Position numbers and translations under genes: made by a program. This document shows positions 12,793 through 24,056 of a stretch of DNA of 64,000 bases, one piece after another. The stretch is from Sternotherus odoratus (taxonomy: Eukaryota; Chordata; Testudines; Kinosternidae). Location of the stretch: assembly GCA_032164245.1 (NCBI GenBank), contig JAVMKO010000010.1, positions 2,501-66,500 of the forward strand, read 5' to 3'. Each line of letters opens with the position of its first letter. The first letter of the stretch is position 1. Below the pieces are notes generated by a model. It was given only the letters and a program-made list of their open reading frames with translations, had not been told where the DNA came from and made no database searches.

Positions 12793-15700
12793 CTGCAAAT
12801 ACAAAGAAAGTGTGACTGCACACCTATTCACACAGCACCCAACTACAGGATACAAAAGATGACCTCACCTGCATACTAACCAAAAACAAACATTTAACAC
12901 CCATTACACTTCCGACATAGATGTACCCACCCACCCCAAACACTCTCAAGCACATGTTGCTGCCCTTCCTCCATATCCCACCACAGCAGGAGCCCATCGC
13001 TAACTAGGATGCTCACATTCTCCTTGGAAAACCACAACCATGTAGAAGATGGACAAAGGATAAAGTGGTGACCTGTCGTGCAACCCCAGTGCTGTATGTG
13101 AGAGAAGAACGGAGAACGGAGCATCTCTAGTTACAGAGAGGGCACTGTCCCAACAATTAGCCCTCCCTCAGGGGAAACGCATGCTCCCTCCATACAACGA
13201 GCTTCCACCCACCCCTCACATGCCCATTAAGAACCGACACATTTTAGAGGACTTCCACCTCTGAACAAGGAGCCTCACAAAAACACATTCTTCTGACCAT
13301 CAAACCCTTCAGCAGATACTTAACTTAGACAGTTACTCCCGCTCTTAATATCTTCTTCCCCTTATAGATGGGCCTTCACTCCCATACATTGGCAGGAATA
13401 CAGCGATGTCGTGACAGTCAGAGAGAAGTAGTCACGACACTCCGCAGAACACCACGACACGGATACCAGACCTGGATGCATCTGTAAATACAAAGAAATT
13501 GTGACTGCACACCTATTCACACAGCACCCAACTACATGATACAAAAGATGACCTCACCTGCATACTAACCAAAAACAACCATTTAATACGCATTACGCTT
13601 CCCACACAAATGCACGCACCCACCCCAAAACACTCTCAAGCACATTTTGCTGCCCTCCATATACCACCACAGCAGGAGCCCATCGCTAACTAGGATGCTC
13701 ACATTCTCCTTGGAAAACCACAACCATGTAGAAGATGGACAAAGGATAAAGTGGTGACCTGTCGTGCAACCCCAGTGCTCTGTGAGAGAGAAGAACGGAG
13801 AACGGAGCATCTCTAGTTACAGAGAGGGCACTGTCCCAGCAATCAACCTTCCTCCAGGGGAAATTCATGCTCCCGCCATACAATGAACTTCCACCCACCC
13901 CCCACATGTCCTCTAAACTGTGATGTTTCTTAGAGGACCCCCCTAATCCCTAAACAAGTTTCCTCAACAGCACACTTTCTTCTGAACATCAAACCCTTTG
14001 GCAGATACTTAACTTAGACGGCTACACCAGCTCTTAAGATCTTCTTCCCCTTATATATGGGCCTTCACTCCCATACATTGGCAGGAATACAGCGATGCTG
14101 TTATAGTGAGAGACAGGTAGTCATGACACTCCGCAGAACACCACGACACGGGACCAGATCTGGACGCATCTGCAAACACAAATACACTTTGACTGCATAC
14201 CTACTCACAAAGCACCCAACTACATGATATGAAAGATAACCACACCTGCATACTAACCCCCCCCCCCAGAGAAGCCCCCCAGACCCCCCAAACACTCTCA
14301 TCCACATACTGGTGGCCCTCCCCCTTTCCCTACACCACAGGGGTCCATCATTAACTAGGCTGCTGACATCCTCCTCGGAAAACCAACACCCAGCAAAAGA
14401 GAAAAGAAGGACAAACAGGTGATCCAACAAGGAAACCCAGTGCTGTGCGTGAGAGAAGGGAGAATGCAGCATTTCTAGTTACACACAGGTCACTCTACCA
14501 TCAACCTTCCCACAGGGGAAACTCAAGCTCCCTCCACACAACAACCACCACCTCCCACCCACCACATGCCCATTAAGAATGGACACATTTTAGAGGACTC
14601 CATCCCCAAACAAGAAGCCTCAAAAGCACAAATATTTCTCACCATCAAACCCTTCACAGATACTTAACTTTGACAGCCACTCCCACAACCCTCCATGGAA
14701 CAACGCAGTGCAGTACCAGATGCATCTGAAAATAAAAACAAGCTTGACTGCAAACCTATTCATAAAGCTCCCAACTATGCAATAGGAAAGATCACCTCAC
14801 GAGCGTACTGCTTCCTAAACAGACTGAACGTCTACTACACTCTACCCCCCCTCAGAGAACCCCCACCCCAACATGGACATCCACAAACTGGAGCCCCTCC
14901 CACGTTCCCTCCAGCACAGGAGACCATCGCTAACTGGGACGCTCACATCCCCCTCAGAAAGCCAACATTCAATAGAGGAGAAAAGAAGGACAAAGCAGTG
15001 ACCCATCATGCAAACCCAGTGCTGTGTGACAGAAGAACTGAGAATGGAGCATCTCTAGTTAGATGGGTCACTCTCCCACCAATCAACCTTCCTCCAAGGA
15101 AAACATCCATACTCCCTCCATACAATGAGCTCCCTCTTGTGCCCACTAAGAACAGGCAGAGTTTACCAGACTCCCGCCCCTAAACAATAAGCTTCCACAA
15201 TACAAATACTTCTCACCATTGTACCCTTCAGCAGATACTTAACTTTGACAGCCACTCCCAAGATCTTCTTTTCTTTTGTACGCTAGACTTCTCACCCGGA
15301 TGTCAACAGCCATACAGCAATGCCATGACAGTCAAAGAGCAGTAGTCGGGACCCTCCACAGAATGACACAACACAGTATCTGATCCAGATGCATCTGCAA
15401 GTACAAACAAATCTACTCATATAACAACCCATCAACCCTAACATCCACAACATGAAAAATCACCTCATCTGCGTACTAAACAGAAGGAACACCACTATCC
15501 ATACACACACACACCCCTCAGAGAAGCACCTCCCCACCCCAAAACACTCATCCACATATTGCTGCCCCCGCCCACATGCTCACCACAGCAGGGGACCATC
15601 GCTAACTAGGATGCTCACATTCTCCTTGTGAAACCACAGCCATGTATAAGATGGACAGAGGATGAAGTAGTGACCAGTCATGCAAAACCACCGTTGTGGT

Positions 15701-17401
15701 TGAGAGAAGAACTGAGAATGGAGCATCTCTAGTTAGACAGGTCACTCTCCGAGCAATCAACCCTCCCTCAGGGGAAACCTCATACTCCCTCTATACAAGC
15801 TACCGCCCACCCCTCACGTGCCCATTAAAACACAAAGACTTTAGAGGACTCCCACCCCTAAACAAGAAGCCTCAACAGCACAAATTCTTTTGCCCCTCAA
15901 ACCCTTCCGCAGACACTTAACTTTGACCGCTGTTCCCGCTCTCAAGATCTTCTTTTCCTTTGTACGCTGGCCTTCTCGCCCAGACATCGACATCTGTACA
16001 GCGATGCCATGACAGTCAAAGAGAAGTAGTCACAACCATCCACGGAGCACCACGATGCAGTACTGGATCCATCTGCGACTACAAACAAAGCACCCAACTA
16101 GACAACATGAACAAAGACCTCACCTGCATACTAAACAGAAGGAACACCAATTATCCATTACACTCCCCCCCCCTCAGACAAGCAACACCCACTCCAAATA
16201 TTCATCCACATATTGCTGCCCACCACAGCAGGAGACCGTCGCTAACTAGGATGCTCACATTCTCCTTGGAAAACCACAACCACATAGAAGATGGACAAAG
16301 AATGCAGTGGTGACCTGTCGTGCAAACCCAGTGCTGTGTGTGAGAGAAGAACTGAGAATGGAGCATCTCGAGTTACAGACAGGTTGCTCTCCCAGCAATT
16401 AGCCCTCCCTCAGGGGACACACACACACTCCCTCTGTACAACAAGCTCCCAACCACGCTTCAAAAGCCTATTAAGAACACGAAGAATTTAGAAGACTCCC
16501 ACCCCTAAACAAGCAGGCTCAACAGCACAAATACTTCGGACCATCAAACCCTCCAGTAGATACTTAACTTTGACAGCCATTCCCGCTCTCAAGATCTTCT
16601 TTGCCTTCATATGTGGGCCTTTGCTTTCATCCATCGGCATCTGTACAACAATGCGGTGACGGTCAAAGAGTAGTAGTCGTGACCTGGACTCATCTGCAAA
16701 TAAAAAAACAAACAAAAAAGCTTGACTGTAAACCTCAGTTATACACTCTACTCACCTAACCTACATAGGACTTGCTTGACAGGGAATGCCTACTACACAT
16801 TACATCCCCCCTCACATAACCCCACCCCAAACGCTCTCATACACATGGAAAATGGCTAAATTTCTACATACTGATGGCCCTCCCTCTCTCCCTACACCAC
16901 AGAGGCCCATCGCTAACTAGGATTGGCACATCCTCCTCAGAAAACCACAACCATGTAGAGGAGAACACAAGAATGAAGTGGTGACCAGTGATGCAAAATG
17001 GTGTGTAAGAGAGAAGAACTGAGAACAGAGCCTCTCTAGTTACAGACAGGTCACTCTGCCAGCAGTCAACCTTCTTCCAGGAAATAAAGCGCACTCCCCC
17101 CAGTAATGAGCTCCCATCCACCCCTCACGTGCCCATTAAGAATGAGTAGAATTTAGAGAACTCCCATAAGTAAAGAAAGAGCCTCAAGATCACAAATCCT
17201 TCTGACCATCAAACCCTTTGGCACATACTTATCTTTGGAAATTGGACAGGAGCTGCCCCTCAAGAGCCTCTTCACCTTGATAGACAGGCCTTCATGCACA
17301 GATGTTGAAATTATCCCTAAACATATAGCGATGGTGTGACAGAGAAGGAAAATATTCACAACCCTCAGGTCACAGTGCAACTCAGTACCGGATCTGGACA
17401 C
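12793..17401 (-). repeat. Cassette array A (about 7 cassettes of 0.55-0.71 kb)
   Basis: Diverged direct repeats with recurring landmarks: CTAACTAGGATGCTCACAT, GAGCATCTCTAGTTACAGA, CAGATACTTAACTTTGACAG and CATCTGCAAATACAAA. The last is, on the minus strand, a pyrimidine-rich TTTGTATTTGCAG that resembles a 3' splice site, near 12794, 13481, 14169, 14727, 15393, 16071 and 16692. A GCAG|GTGAGG donor-like site lies about 70-95 bp upstream of it in many cassettes. Minus-strand frames of 60-120 codons recur, but small indels switch frames between cassettes. From about 13100 onward this array is near-identical to 30050-34440. Confidence 0.85.
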
Positions 17402-17643
17402 AGTTGCAGATACAAAGAAAGTTTGACTGTAAACATGGTTTATTAACTCTACTCAGGGGGCTCCAGACAATTGAACAGAAAAAATACAAAAGGGGCATAC
17501 AGATGAGGTTAAGAGAAGAAACGCTTACTAAATATTAGTTTCCTCAGACCAGTGCCCACCTAACCCAAACAGAAAATTGCTATGCTTCTACAACATCCAA
17601 CACCATGGACATGCTATCAGTACTAAATAGGTGTGTTTGACAG

Positions 17644-18213
17644 TAGGGGGTGTCGGGGTTGGTCGGGGGGGGGGTAAGTGAGCCGGGGGTGTCGGGTTTG
17701 GCCAGGGGGGGGGGTAAGTGAGCCGGGGGTGTCGGGTTTGGCCGGGGGGGGGGGCGTGGGAAGGTGTCAGGGTGGGTGTTGGGTTTGGTGGAGGGGGTAA
17801 GGTGGGGGGTCAGGGTTGGTCGGGGGGGTGAAGAGGGGGGTCGGGGTTGGTCGAGGGGGTAAGTGAGGTGTGGGTGTCGGGATTGTTTGTGGTGGTAGGT
17901 AAGGGTGTCGGGTTTGGTTGGGGGGGAAAGTGAGGTGGGTGTGTCAGTTTGGTCTATGGGGGGTGAGGTGTGGGTGTTGGTCAGGGGGTGTTGGGGTGGG
18001 TAGGGGGGAGACATGGGGGTGTTGGGTTTGGCTGGGGGGGGGAAATATGAGTCAGGGTTGGTTGAGGGGTAAGTGAGATGGGGGTGTCGGGTTTGGTCAG
18101 GGGGGTGAGTTGGGGGTGTCAGGTTTGCTCTCTCCCCCATCCAACAGACCCCGCACTCGCTCAACTATCTGCCCCCTCCAACTAACCCGAGCAACGCTGG
18201 GTATTTTCACTAG
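17644..18213 (+). mobile_element. 5'-truncated Helitron with G-rich minisatellite
   Basis: The right end matches a Helitron 3' terminus: a GC hairpin (cccgagcaacgctggg) a few bases before CTAG at 18210-18213, followed by T. Most of the body is a G-rich ~42-bp minisatellite (GGTGTCGGGTTTGGTCGGGG-like, 17645-18130). The left end joins directly to module sequence (gtttgacag), so the 5' part seen in the copy at 34486 is deleted. G-runs give high G-quadruplex potential. A 194-codon minus-strand frame here is a proline-rich translation of the minisatellite. Confidence 0.75.
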
Positions 18214-18244
18214 TAACACATAAATCAAACACACTCTGAACAGC

Positions 18245-18340
18245 CTGAAATGAAAGAAAAGCATATTATATAGAAAGAAGAAATGAAAAACAGTATATTA
18301 ACCACAAGTACATCATTGTTACCCCCATATCAATACTCAC
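18245..18340 (-). other. First intron of telomere-facing transcript A
   Basis: On the minus strand the sequence reads GGTCATG|GTGAGTATTG at the left side of the intron and CTTTTCTTTCATTTCAG|GC at its end. Both sites are near consensus and are preserved at 36940-37035 and 51082-51153. The length is 96 bp in A and B and 72 bp in C. Confidence 0.6.
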
Positions 18341-18426
18341 CATGACCGTAAACACCCATACAAGTGCCTATGCACATCTCTTTGCAGCACCACAAAGCTG
18401 AATGACTTCCTTTGACAAGAGCCCAG

Positions 18427-18493
18427 CTTATATACTGCCTAAGCTCCGCCCTTCATTTCCCAGCATGCCTTGGAAGCCAAAGGCAGCTATAAA
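18427..18493. promoter_or_regulatory. Divergent promoter, module A
   Basis: A minus-strand TATATAAG box (18427-18434) and a plus-strand TATAAA box (18488-18493) point away from each other across about 53 bp. Between them lie a GC box (GGGCGGAGC on the minus strand) and TTTCCCAGCATGCCTTGG (about 18456-18473), which resembles the ZNF143/SBS promoter motif. The block is conserved at 37114-37180 and 51240-51307. Both sides lead to good splice donors. Motif names are from established knowledge; activity is not shown. Confidence 0.65.
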
Positions 18494-18517
18494 GACAGAC
18501 TCCAGTGACCCAGAAAC

Positions 18518-18628
18518 CCTTTAGTTCATTCCTACTTTAGCAGCAGCAGCAAGCACTGTTCCTCTTGATGTATTAATCAGCCTTGTCTTACAATGCAAAA
18601 TTTCAGAAGACTCAAATGCTATCAACAG
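18518..18628 (+). ncRNA. Predicted first exon of the divergent plus-strand transcript, A
   Basis: About 30 bp below the plus-strand TATAAA the sequence runs to CTATCAACAG|GTAATT (donor at 18629), conserved at 37313 and, as AATAG|GTAAGA, at 51442. It includes ATG followed by 11 open codons up to the donor in A. In C the same frame meets a stop at the exon edge, so coding is doubtful. No convincing acceptor was identified downstream. Confidence 0.35.
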
Positions 18629-19009
18629 GTAATTATGCTATTTGAGGTTCCTAAAAAGGAAATGCTACCTAGACAGAAGAGGGGACTCCACAGTAGGTGC
18701 AGTTGGAGGCTGCTGAAAGAGATACCTCAACGGTGCTGAGGGCTGTCTTTGTACTGTGAGAGGGTATTTGGGGGGGGGGGGGTGCAGTAATGTAAAGATT
18801 ACTTCACTGGTGGTTGAGGACATATCTACAGCCTCACACTCAAAATGGAGGGCAGTGTCACTCCCTGTCACGCTGCCCAGGCAGCTGCCACAGTCCAGAG
18901 ATACTGCACCATCCCCATGACCAACTTTAGGGCAAATCGCAACCTGTGCAAATTTATACTTCCCCCCAGACTACCCCCCCCACCTCCATACCCCACTGCC
19001 TCCTCCAAG

Positions 19010-19587
19010 CAGGGCCGGCGACAGGGTGGTACAACGGTTACAGCTGTACCGGGTCCCGGACTTCAGGGGGGCCCCCTGAAGTCCGGGGCCGGTACTCAGC
19101 TGTACCCATTGTCGCCGGGGCTGTGAGCGAGGCGCGGCTTGGGCAGCCGCTGCAGCGCTCACCAACCCCCTCCCCCGGCACCCAGCAGCCTCCCCTGCCC
19201 CCCTTTGCTTCTCCCAGCCGGCCACGCGGCCGCAGCACATGCGGGGGTTGGGGCCCGCGGGAGGTAGGAGACCGGCGGGGGGGGGGGCGCGGGAGGCAGG
19301 AGATCGGCCAGGGGGGGGCGCGGGAGGCAGGAGACGGGGGGGCCACGGGAGATCGGCCGGGGGGGCGCGGGAGGCAGGAGACGGGGGGGGAGCGCGGGTG
19401 GCGGGAGACTGGCCGTGGGCGGGGGGGCCGTGGGCGGCAGGAGATCGGCGGGGGGGCGCGGGAGACTGGCGGGGGGGGCCCCCGCAGAGGGTGGGAGACT
19501 GGCGGGGGAAGTCCCGCGGGCAGCGGGAGACGGGGGGGGCCGTACGGTCTGCCGTACAGGGCCCCAAAATTCCTGTCACCGGCCCTG
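19010..19587. mobile_element. GC-rich hAT-type non-autonomous element
   Basis: The termini are inverted repeats (CAGGGCCGGCGACAGG at the left; CAGGGCCGGTGACAGG on the opposite strand at the right). The element is flanked by an 8-bp target-site duplication, CCTCCAAG, at 19002-19009 and 19588-19595. The paralogous sites near 37700 and 51798 carry a single CCTCCAAG and no insert. The interior is a G-rich minisatellite plus a perfect inverted repeat near 19055-19090. All long frames here (up to 218 codons) are low-complexity artefacts. Confidence 0.92.
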
Positions 19588-20503
19588 CCTCCAAGTGTTT
19601 AATTTACATAGACAAAAGTCACAGAGCTCAGCCCCAGCACACACTAATCATTGTATAGGCAGCCAGGGGTTGGCACCAAGCTCTTAAGGCAACAACACCA
19701 ACACCCCCTGCAGCATCACAGCCATAAGGGTTGCATAGAGTATTGCCGCCCTTACGCCACTGCTGCTGCTGCAGCTTGTGGTGCCGGGCACGCAGCATGC
19801 AGCTCAAGGGGGACTTCATGCTGTCACACAGGGGACTGTATCTTGCCAGAGCTCACAGCCCTCTGGCCGCTCGTGGCTCGCCAGAGGCAACATTTCATAT
19901 TTCGGGGGAAGGCAATTTTAAGCATGAGTCCAGGGGGCTATTTGAGGATCTCAAAATGCCAGGTTTATTGCACATAATAACTTGGATACAGTCTTCCTGT
20001 CAGCTAAATCCTAATTCTTATATTTAAAAAAACATAAATTTAAAATGTGGCTTTAATTGGAATTTGTATATATATGTAAGTTTAGAAGAGTCAGGAGCTA
20101 ATTCAGCAAGACATTTCCCCCTCCCAGGCTTGAAGGTGTCAGTTCTGGAGCGTTAACACAGATATCAGAAACACAAGTTTGATATTTTGTACTCTATCTT
20201 TGTATATATCTGTACTAAACTGAAAAAAATAAGCAGAGTTTACTTAACACACACTATGTTACTGCCATTAGGTAGTCAAAACGAAGTAAATGCATTTTTA
20301 GTGCAGTAAAAAAAATTCACTACAATAAACAAACGAACATGATTAATGTGTTGTTTTCTCTTTTATTATGTAAGGAAATTAATTTTTCTAAATATTTTTG
20401 CATTTATGGTTACCAATCAAAATCATGTACATGACTCACTAACATTTGATTCCATCATGGCTATTTGTATCATACATGGAACCGTATTTATTTTCAAACA
20501 AAT

Positions 20504-20531
20504 GTTAAGTTATTTTACAAATATCACTAAA
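20504..20531. other. 28-bp segment inverted relative to the paralogous copy
   Basis: This stretch is the exact reverse complement of 38540-38567, while flanking bases on both sides align in direct orientation (caaacaaat on the left; acaatttgaaaataagcaac on the right). Confidence 0.9.
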
Positions 20532-21380
20532 AAAACAATTTGAAAATAAGCAACCTTCAGCTAGAAGCAGAATTTAATTTTCTAGCACAATACTATTATT
20601 TGATTGTCTGACTTTTATTATCATATTGTGCTTTCTCATTGTTATGTTAAATAATGAATGACAATTATGCCAGCCAGGACAGGTTAGGCATTTTATAACT
20701 AATTTCTACTTATTTTTACTACTAAAAGAATTAAATTTATGAGCTGCACAGACCACAGAAAAAAATAAACTAACAGAACTCTAATCCTTAAACTTTTAAA
20801 TGAACCATGCACACATAGTCTCTGTAATTTTATACTTTGAAAGGAAGTGTGTGTGTGTTCGTCCGTCGATTTGACGAGGACCAACAACACCAACAGTACA
20901 AGTGTGTACGGGGGAGAGAGGCTGTGTGTGTGTTTGGTGAGTGATAGACAGCACACTCTCACTTTAATCTAGAGGCTGTTCAGTCCAGCAGCACACTCAG
21001 CATCTCCCACTCATGACCCAGAGGCAACATCACAGACTCCTGTCACCCCCACCCCCACTCAGCAGAAACCATGTACAAAGACAGGGGGCTTGTGACACCC
21101 CCAACAGAAGTCCCTGCCCCCTGTGCAACAGACAAGAGGTTCCCAGGACCAGCTTTACCAGGGGAAAAGAGTAGGTGCACTCGAACAGAGGGCACCAGGG
21201 AGCCATGGTCCTATTGCTTCTAATATTACTTTCTACAAGCCATAAGAGCAAGAAACACCCTTGTTTCTCAGCAGGACAGTAATCAGGATACATCTTGTGT
21301 ACCCATTCGTCCATATTCTCTCAGACATGTCTGGCTTTTTGGATTAAAAATAGCATGGGGGAATTTGTAAATATATAAAA

Positions 21381-22159
21381 CTAGCGAAAATAACCGGCGT
21401 TGTTCGGGTCCATCGGAGGTGGGGAGGGGGCAGAGAGCAAACCTGACACCCCACCTCACCCCCCTGACCAAACCTGACACCCCCACCTCACTTACCCCTC
21501 GACCAACCCCGACTCACATTTTCACCCCCCCACCAACCCCAACACCCCCTGACCAACACCCACACCTCACCCCCGTAGACCAAACCTGACACACCCACCT
21601 CATTTTCCCCCCCCACCCAAACCCAACACCTCTACCTACCACCACAAACAAACCCGACACCCCCTGACCAACCCCAACCCCCACACCACACCCCTCACCC
21701 ACCCCGACACCTTCCCACCCCCCCCGACCAAACCCGACACGCCCACCTCACCCCCCGACCAAACCCGACACCCCTACCTCACTTACCCTCTGACCAAACC
21801 CAACTCGGGTCCGTCGGAGGTGGGGAGGGGGCAGAGAGCTGAGCGAGTGCGGGGTCCGTTGGAGGGAGGGGGCAGAGAGCTGAGCGAGTGCGGGGTCCGT
21901 TGGAGGGGGTATTATGACATCATAGCTATGTCACAGAGAACAGCAGCTGCCCAGCTGATGTGATTGGCCTTTAAATAATTTCACCCCTGGGGGGCGTCAG
22001 AGGTGAGATTTGAAAAAAATTCGACTCTTACCCTGATTAGGACCCTAAGACCTATAACTGTACCAAATTACAAGTCTCTAACTCAAATGGTGTGGAAGGA
22101 GTAAGTGCACGTACATACATGCACACATGCATACACCATTTGACTTTTATATATAGAGA
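21381..22159 (-). mobile_element. Complete non-autonomous Helitron, minus strand
   Basis: On the minus strand the element begins TCTCTATATATAAAAGTCA (22159), after host A, and ends with the GC hairpin and CTAG (21384-21381), before host T. This fits Helitron insertion between A and T. It is 779 bp long with a C-rich (plus strand) minisatellite at about 21420-21830. Its internal part (a tract reading 'acttgtaatttggtacagtt' on the minus strand) matches the Helitron at 34486. It encodes no RepHel protein. Confidence 0.85.
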
Positions 22160-22310
22160 TGTCTTGAATTCCCCCCCCCCCATGCAGCATGCAGCACCGC
22201 TTACAGGTCTGCTGGCCGGATTCAGCTGCTTGAATGGGGCCTCTGGCAGCAAAAGCCCCTCCCCCACAACTTCAGATCACTGGCCAGGGCCCTCCTTCGG
22301 CTGTAGATGC
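22160..22310. other. Short unassigned stretch between Helitron and minisatellite
   Basis: Contains a C-run and a moderately GC-rich segment with no recognisable repeat or gene. Short frames on both strands have no domain. Confidence 0.5.
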
Positions 22311-23835
22311 GTACAGTATTTGGGACACACCCCTTGGTCCTAGGAGGAGTACTCGTGAGAACACACCTCTTGTTTGGGGGGGGGGGAATAGTATTCACGA
22401 CACACCACTTGTTTTCAGGGGGACTACAATTAATGTCACACTGCTTGTTCTCAGGAGGAGTACTATTGATGAAACACCCTGTTTGTCTGGAGGGGACAGG
22501 GTTTAAACACACCACTTGTTTCCAGAAGGGACAGTATTAATGACACACCATGTTTCTGTGGGGGACAGTATTCAGGCAACACCCCTTATTTGCAGGGGGA
22601 CTACGGAGGGGATAATATTAATGATACACCCTTTGTTTCCAGAGGGGACACTATTAATGACACACTACATTTCGGGCGGGGGACAGTATTCACACTACAC
22701 CTCATGTTTGCAGCGGGATTACAATTCATGTCATACATTTTATTCTCAGGAGGAGTACTGTTAATTATACACCCCTTCTTCTTGGAGGGGACACTACTCA
22801 AACCCAGCTCTTGGTCGCAGAGGGGGACAGTATTCAGGCAACGCCTCTTCTCTTCAGGGGGACTGCAATTCATGACACACACCCCTTGTTGCTGAAGGGA
22901 ATGGTATTCATGACACAGCCCTTGTTTCCAGAGGGGACAGTATTCATGACACACCATGTTTCGGGGGAGGGAGGGAACAGTATTCAGGCAAAGCCTCTTG
23001 TTCCCAGAGGGGTCTGTAATCAGAATACCTCTCTCCTCGCTCGTGGGGACAGTATTTGTGACACACCTCATGCTCCAGAAGAAGTATTATTGATAAACAG
23101 CCCTTGTTTCTGTGGAAGGACAGTATTTGTGACACCACTCTTTTCCGGAGAGGATAATTTTCAAGACACACTTCTTGTTCCCACTCAGGACACTATTCAG
23201 TACACACCCTTGTTCCCAGGGGAGCATTACTGATATCCCCCTCCCAGCAAGGTGTGTGTTAGTATTTAGGACACACCCTCTTTTCCAGAGGACACATCCC
23301 CTGTTCGCAGTAGGAGCACTATTAATTATACACCCCGTCTTCTTGGAGGGGACACTATTCAACCCCAGCTCTTGGTCGCAGAGGGGACACTATTCAGAAC
23401 ACACCTTTTGTTTCCAGAGGGGACAGTATTTAGAACACACCATGTTTCTGCCAAGGGACAGTATTCAGACAACACATCTTGTTTTCAGGGGGCCTACAAT
23501 TCATGACACACTCCCTTGTTTCTGAAGGGAACGGTATTCATGACACACCCCTTGTTTCCAGCGGGGGTAGTATTCATGACACACCATGATTCTTCAGGGA
23601 ACAGTATTCACACAACATCTCATGGTTGCAGCGGCACCCTCCCTTGTTTCTGGAGAGGACAGTCTTCATGACACATCCCTTGAGTCCAGAGGGGACAGTA
23701 TTCAGGACACACAATTTTTCGGGAGGGGGGACAGTTATCAGAACACACCTCTTGTTTCAAGGGGGACTACAAGTCCTGATAACGACTGTGCCTTTCAGAT
23801 ACAAGGGTGTGTATGACACACCCCTTTTGTCTAGA
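22311..23835. repeat. ~40-bp minisatellite (GACAGTATTCAGGACACAC type)
   Basis: About 35-40 diverged units of the form GGGACAGTATTC..GACACACC..CTTGTTTCC repeat with a period near 40 bp. Related blocks are at 39857-40467 and about 52560-53640. The many 70-156 codon frames here on both strands are shadows of this repeat. Confidence 0.88.
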
Positions 23836-23837
23836 AT

Positions 23838-24056
23838 TACCATATTTCAACATTAAAAAAAAAAGGACACGGGGGGGGGGGAGAATGGATAGGGGCTTCC
23901 CTCCCCAAACAGCCTGCCCCTATCTTCTCCCTCCCACTTCCTGCCCCCCTCAGAATCCCCAACCCCCCTGTTCCTTGCCCTGACTGCCCCCTCCTGAGAT
24001 TCCCTCCCACCCTAACTGCCCCTCTTGGACTCAGAACACCCCCTCCCCCAAAAAAC
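23838..24056. mobile_element. Fragment of a DNA element sharing a terminus with 54300-54345
   Basis: The start, ACCATATTTCAACATTAAAA, is the inverted counterpart of the end of another element near 54343 (gttgaaatatggta). It is followed by GGACAC, a G-run and a C-rich tract. The second end is not evident, so the copy is probably truncated. Confidence 0.4.

Larger units (their letters stand above)
11535..18402 (-). ncRNA. Predicted telomere-facing spliced transcript, module A
   Basis: The predicted unit starts about 25-30 bp below the minus-strand TATA box at 18427-18434. It has a short exon 1, a 96-bp intron with GTGAGT donor and CTTTCATTTCAG acceptor, then runs through the Helitron remnant and cassette array A to the AATAAA pair at 11535-11562. 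Conservation of promoter and intron in three copies supports transcription. The exon structure inside the array is only inferred from acceptor-like and donor-like motifs. No long conserved frame exists, so I call it non-coding. If it failed to terminate it would run into the telomere and give UUAGGG-repeat RNA. Confidence 0.35.
18214..21370. repeat. Segmental duplication A2 (pairs with 36909-39437)
   Basis: This segment contains the promoter block and then AT-rich single-copy-like DNA, and aligns closely with 36909-39437. Differences are discrete: the hAT insertion 19010-19587 only here, a ~90-bp piece near 19722-19797 missing from the other copy, and a 28-bp inversion at 20504-20531. Short open frames such as the 93-codon frame at 18845 and minus-strand frame at 18665 are shared by A and B, but in C they are broken. 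I see no gene in 19.6-21.3 kb. Confidence 0.9.

Noticed and set aside
17580..18164. 194-codon proline/threonine-rich frame
   Set aside because: Translation of the Helitron minisatellite; similar frames appear in every phase of the repeat.
18665..18871. 68-codon minus-strand frame shared with 37349-37558
   Set aside because: Shared only by the young A/B duplication; frameshifted and stopped in the diverged module C copy.
18946..19658. Overlapping long frames on both strands (218, 207 and 139 codons)
   Set aside because: They lie in a GC-rich hAT insertion with a G-rich minisatellite that is absent from both paralogues.
22222..23816. Numerous 70-156 codon frames on both strands
   Set aside because: Shadows of the ~40-bp minisatellite; no conserved frame between the A, B and C blocks.
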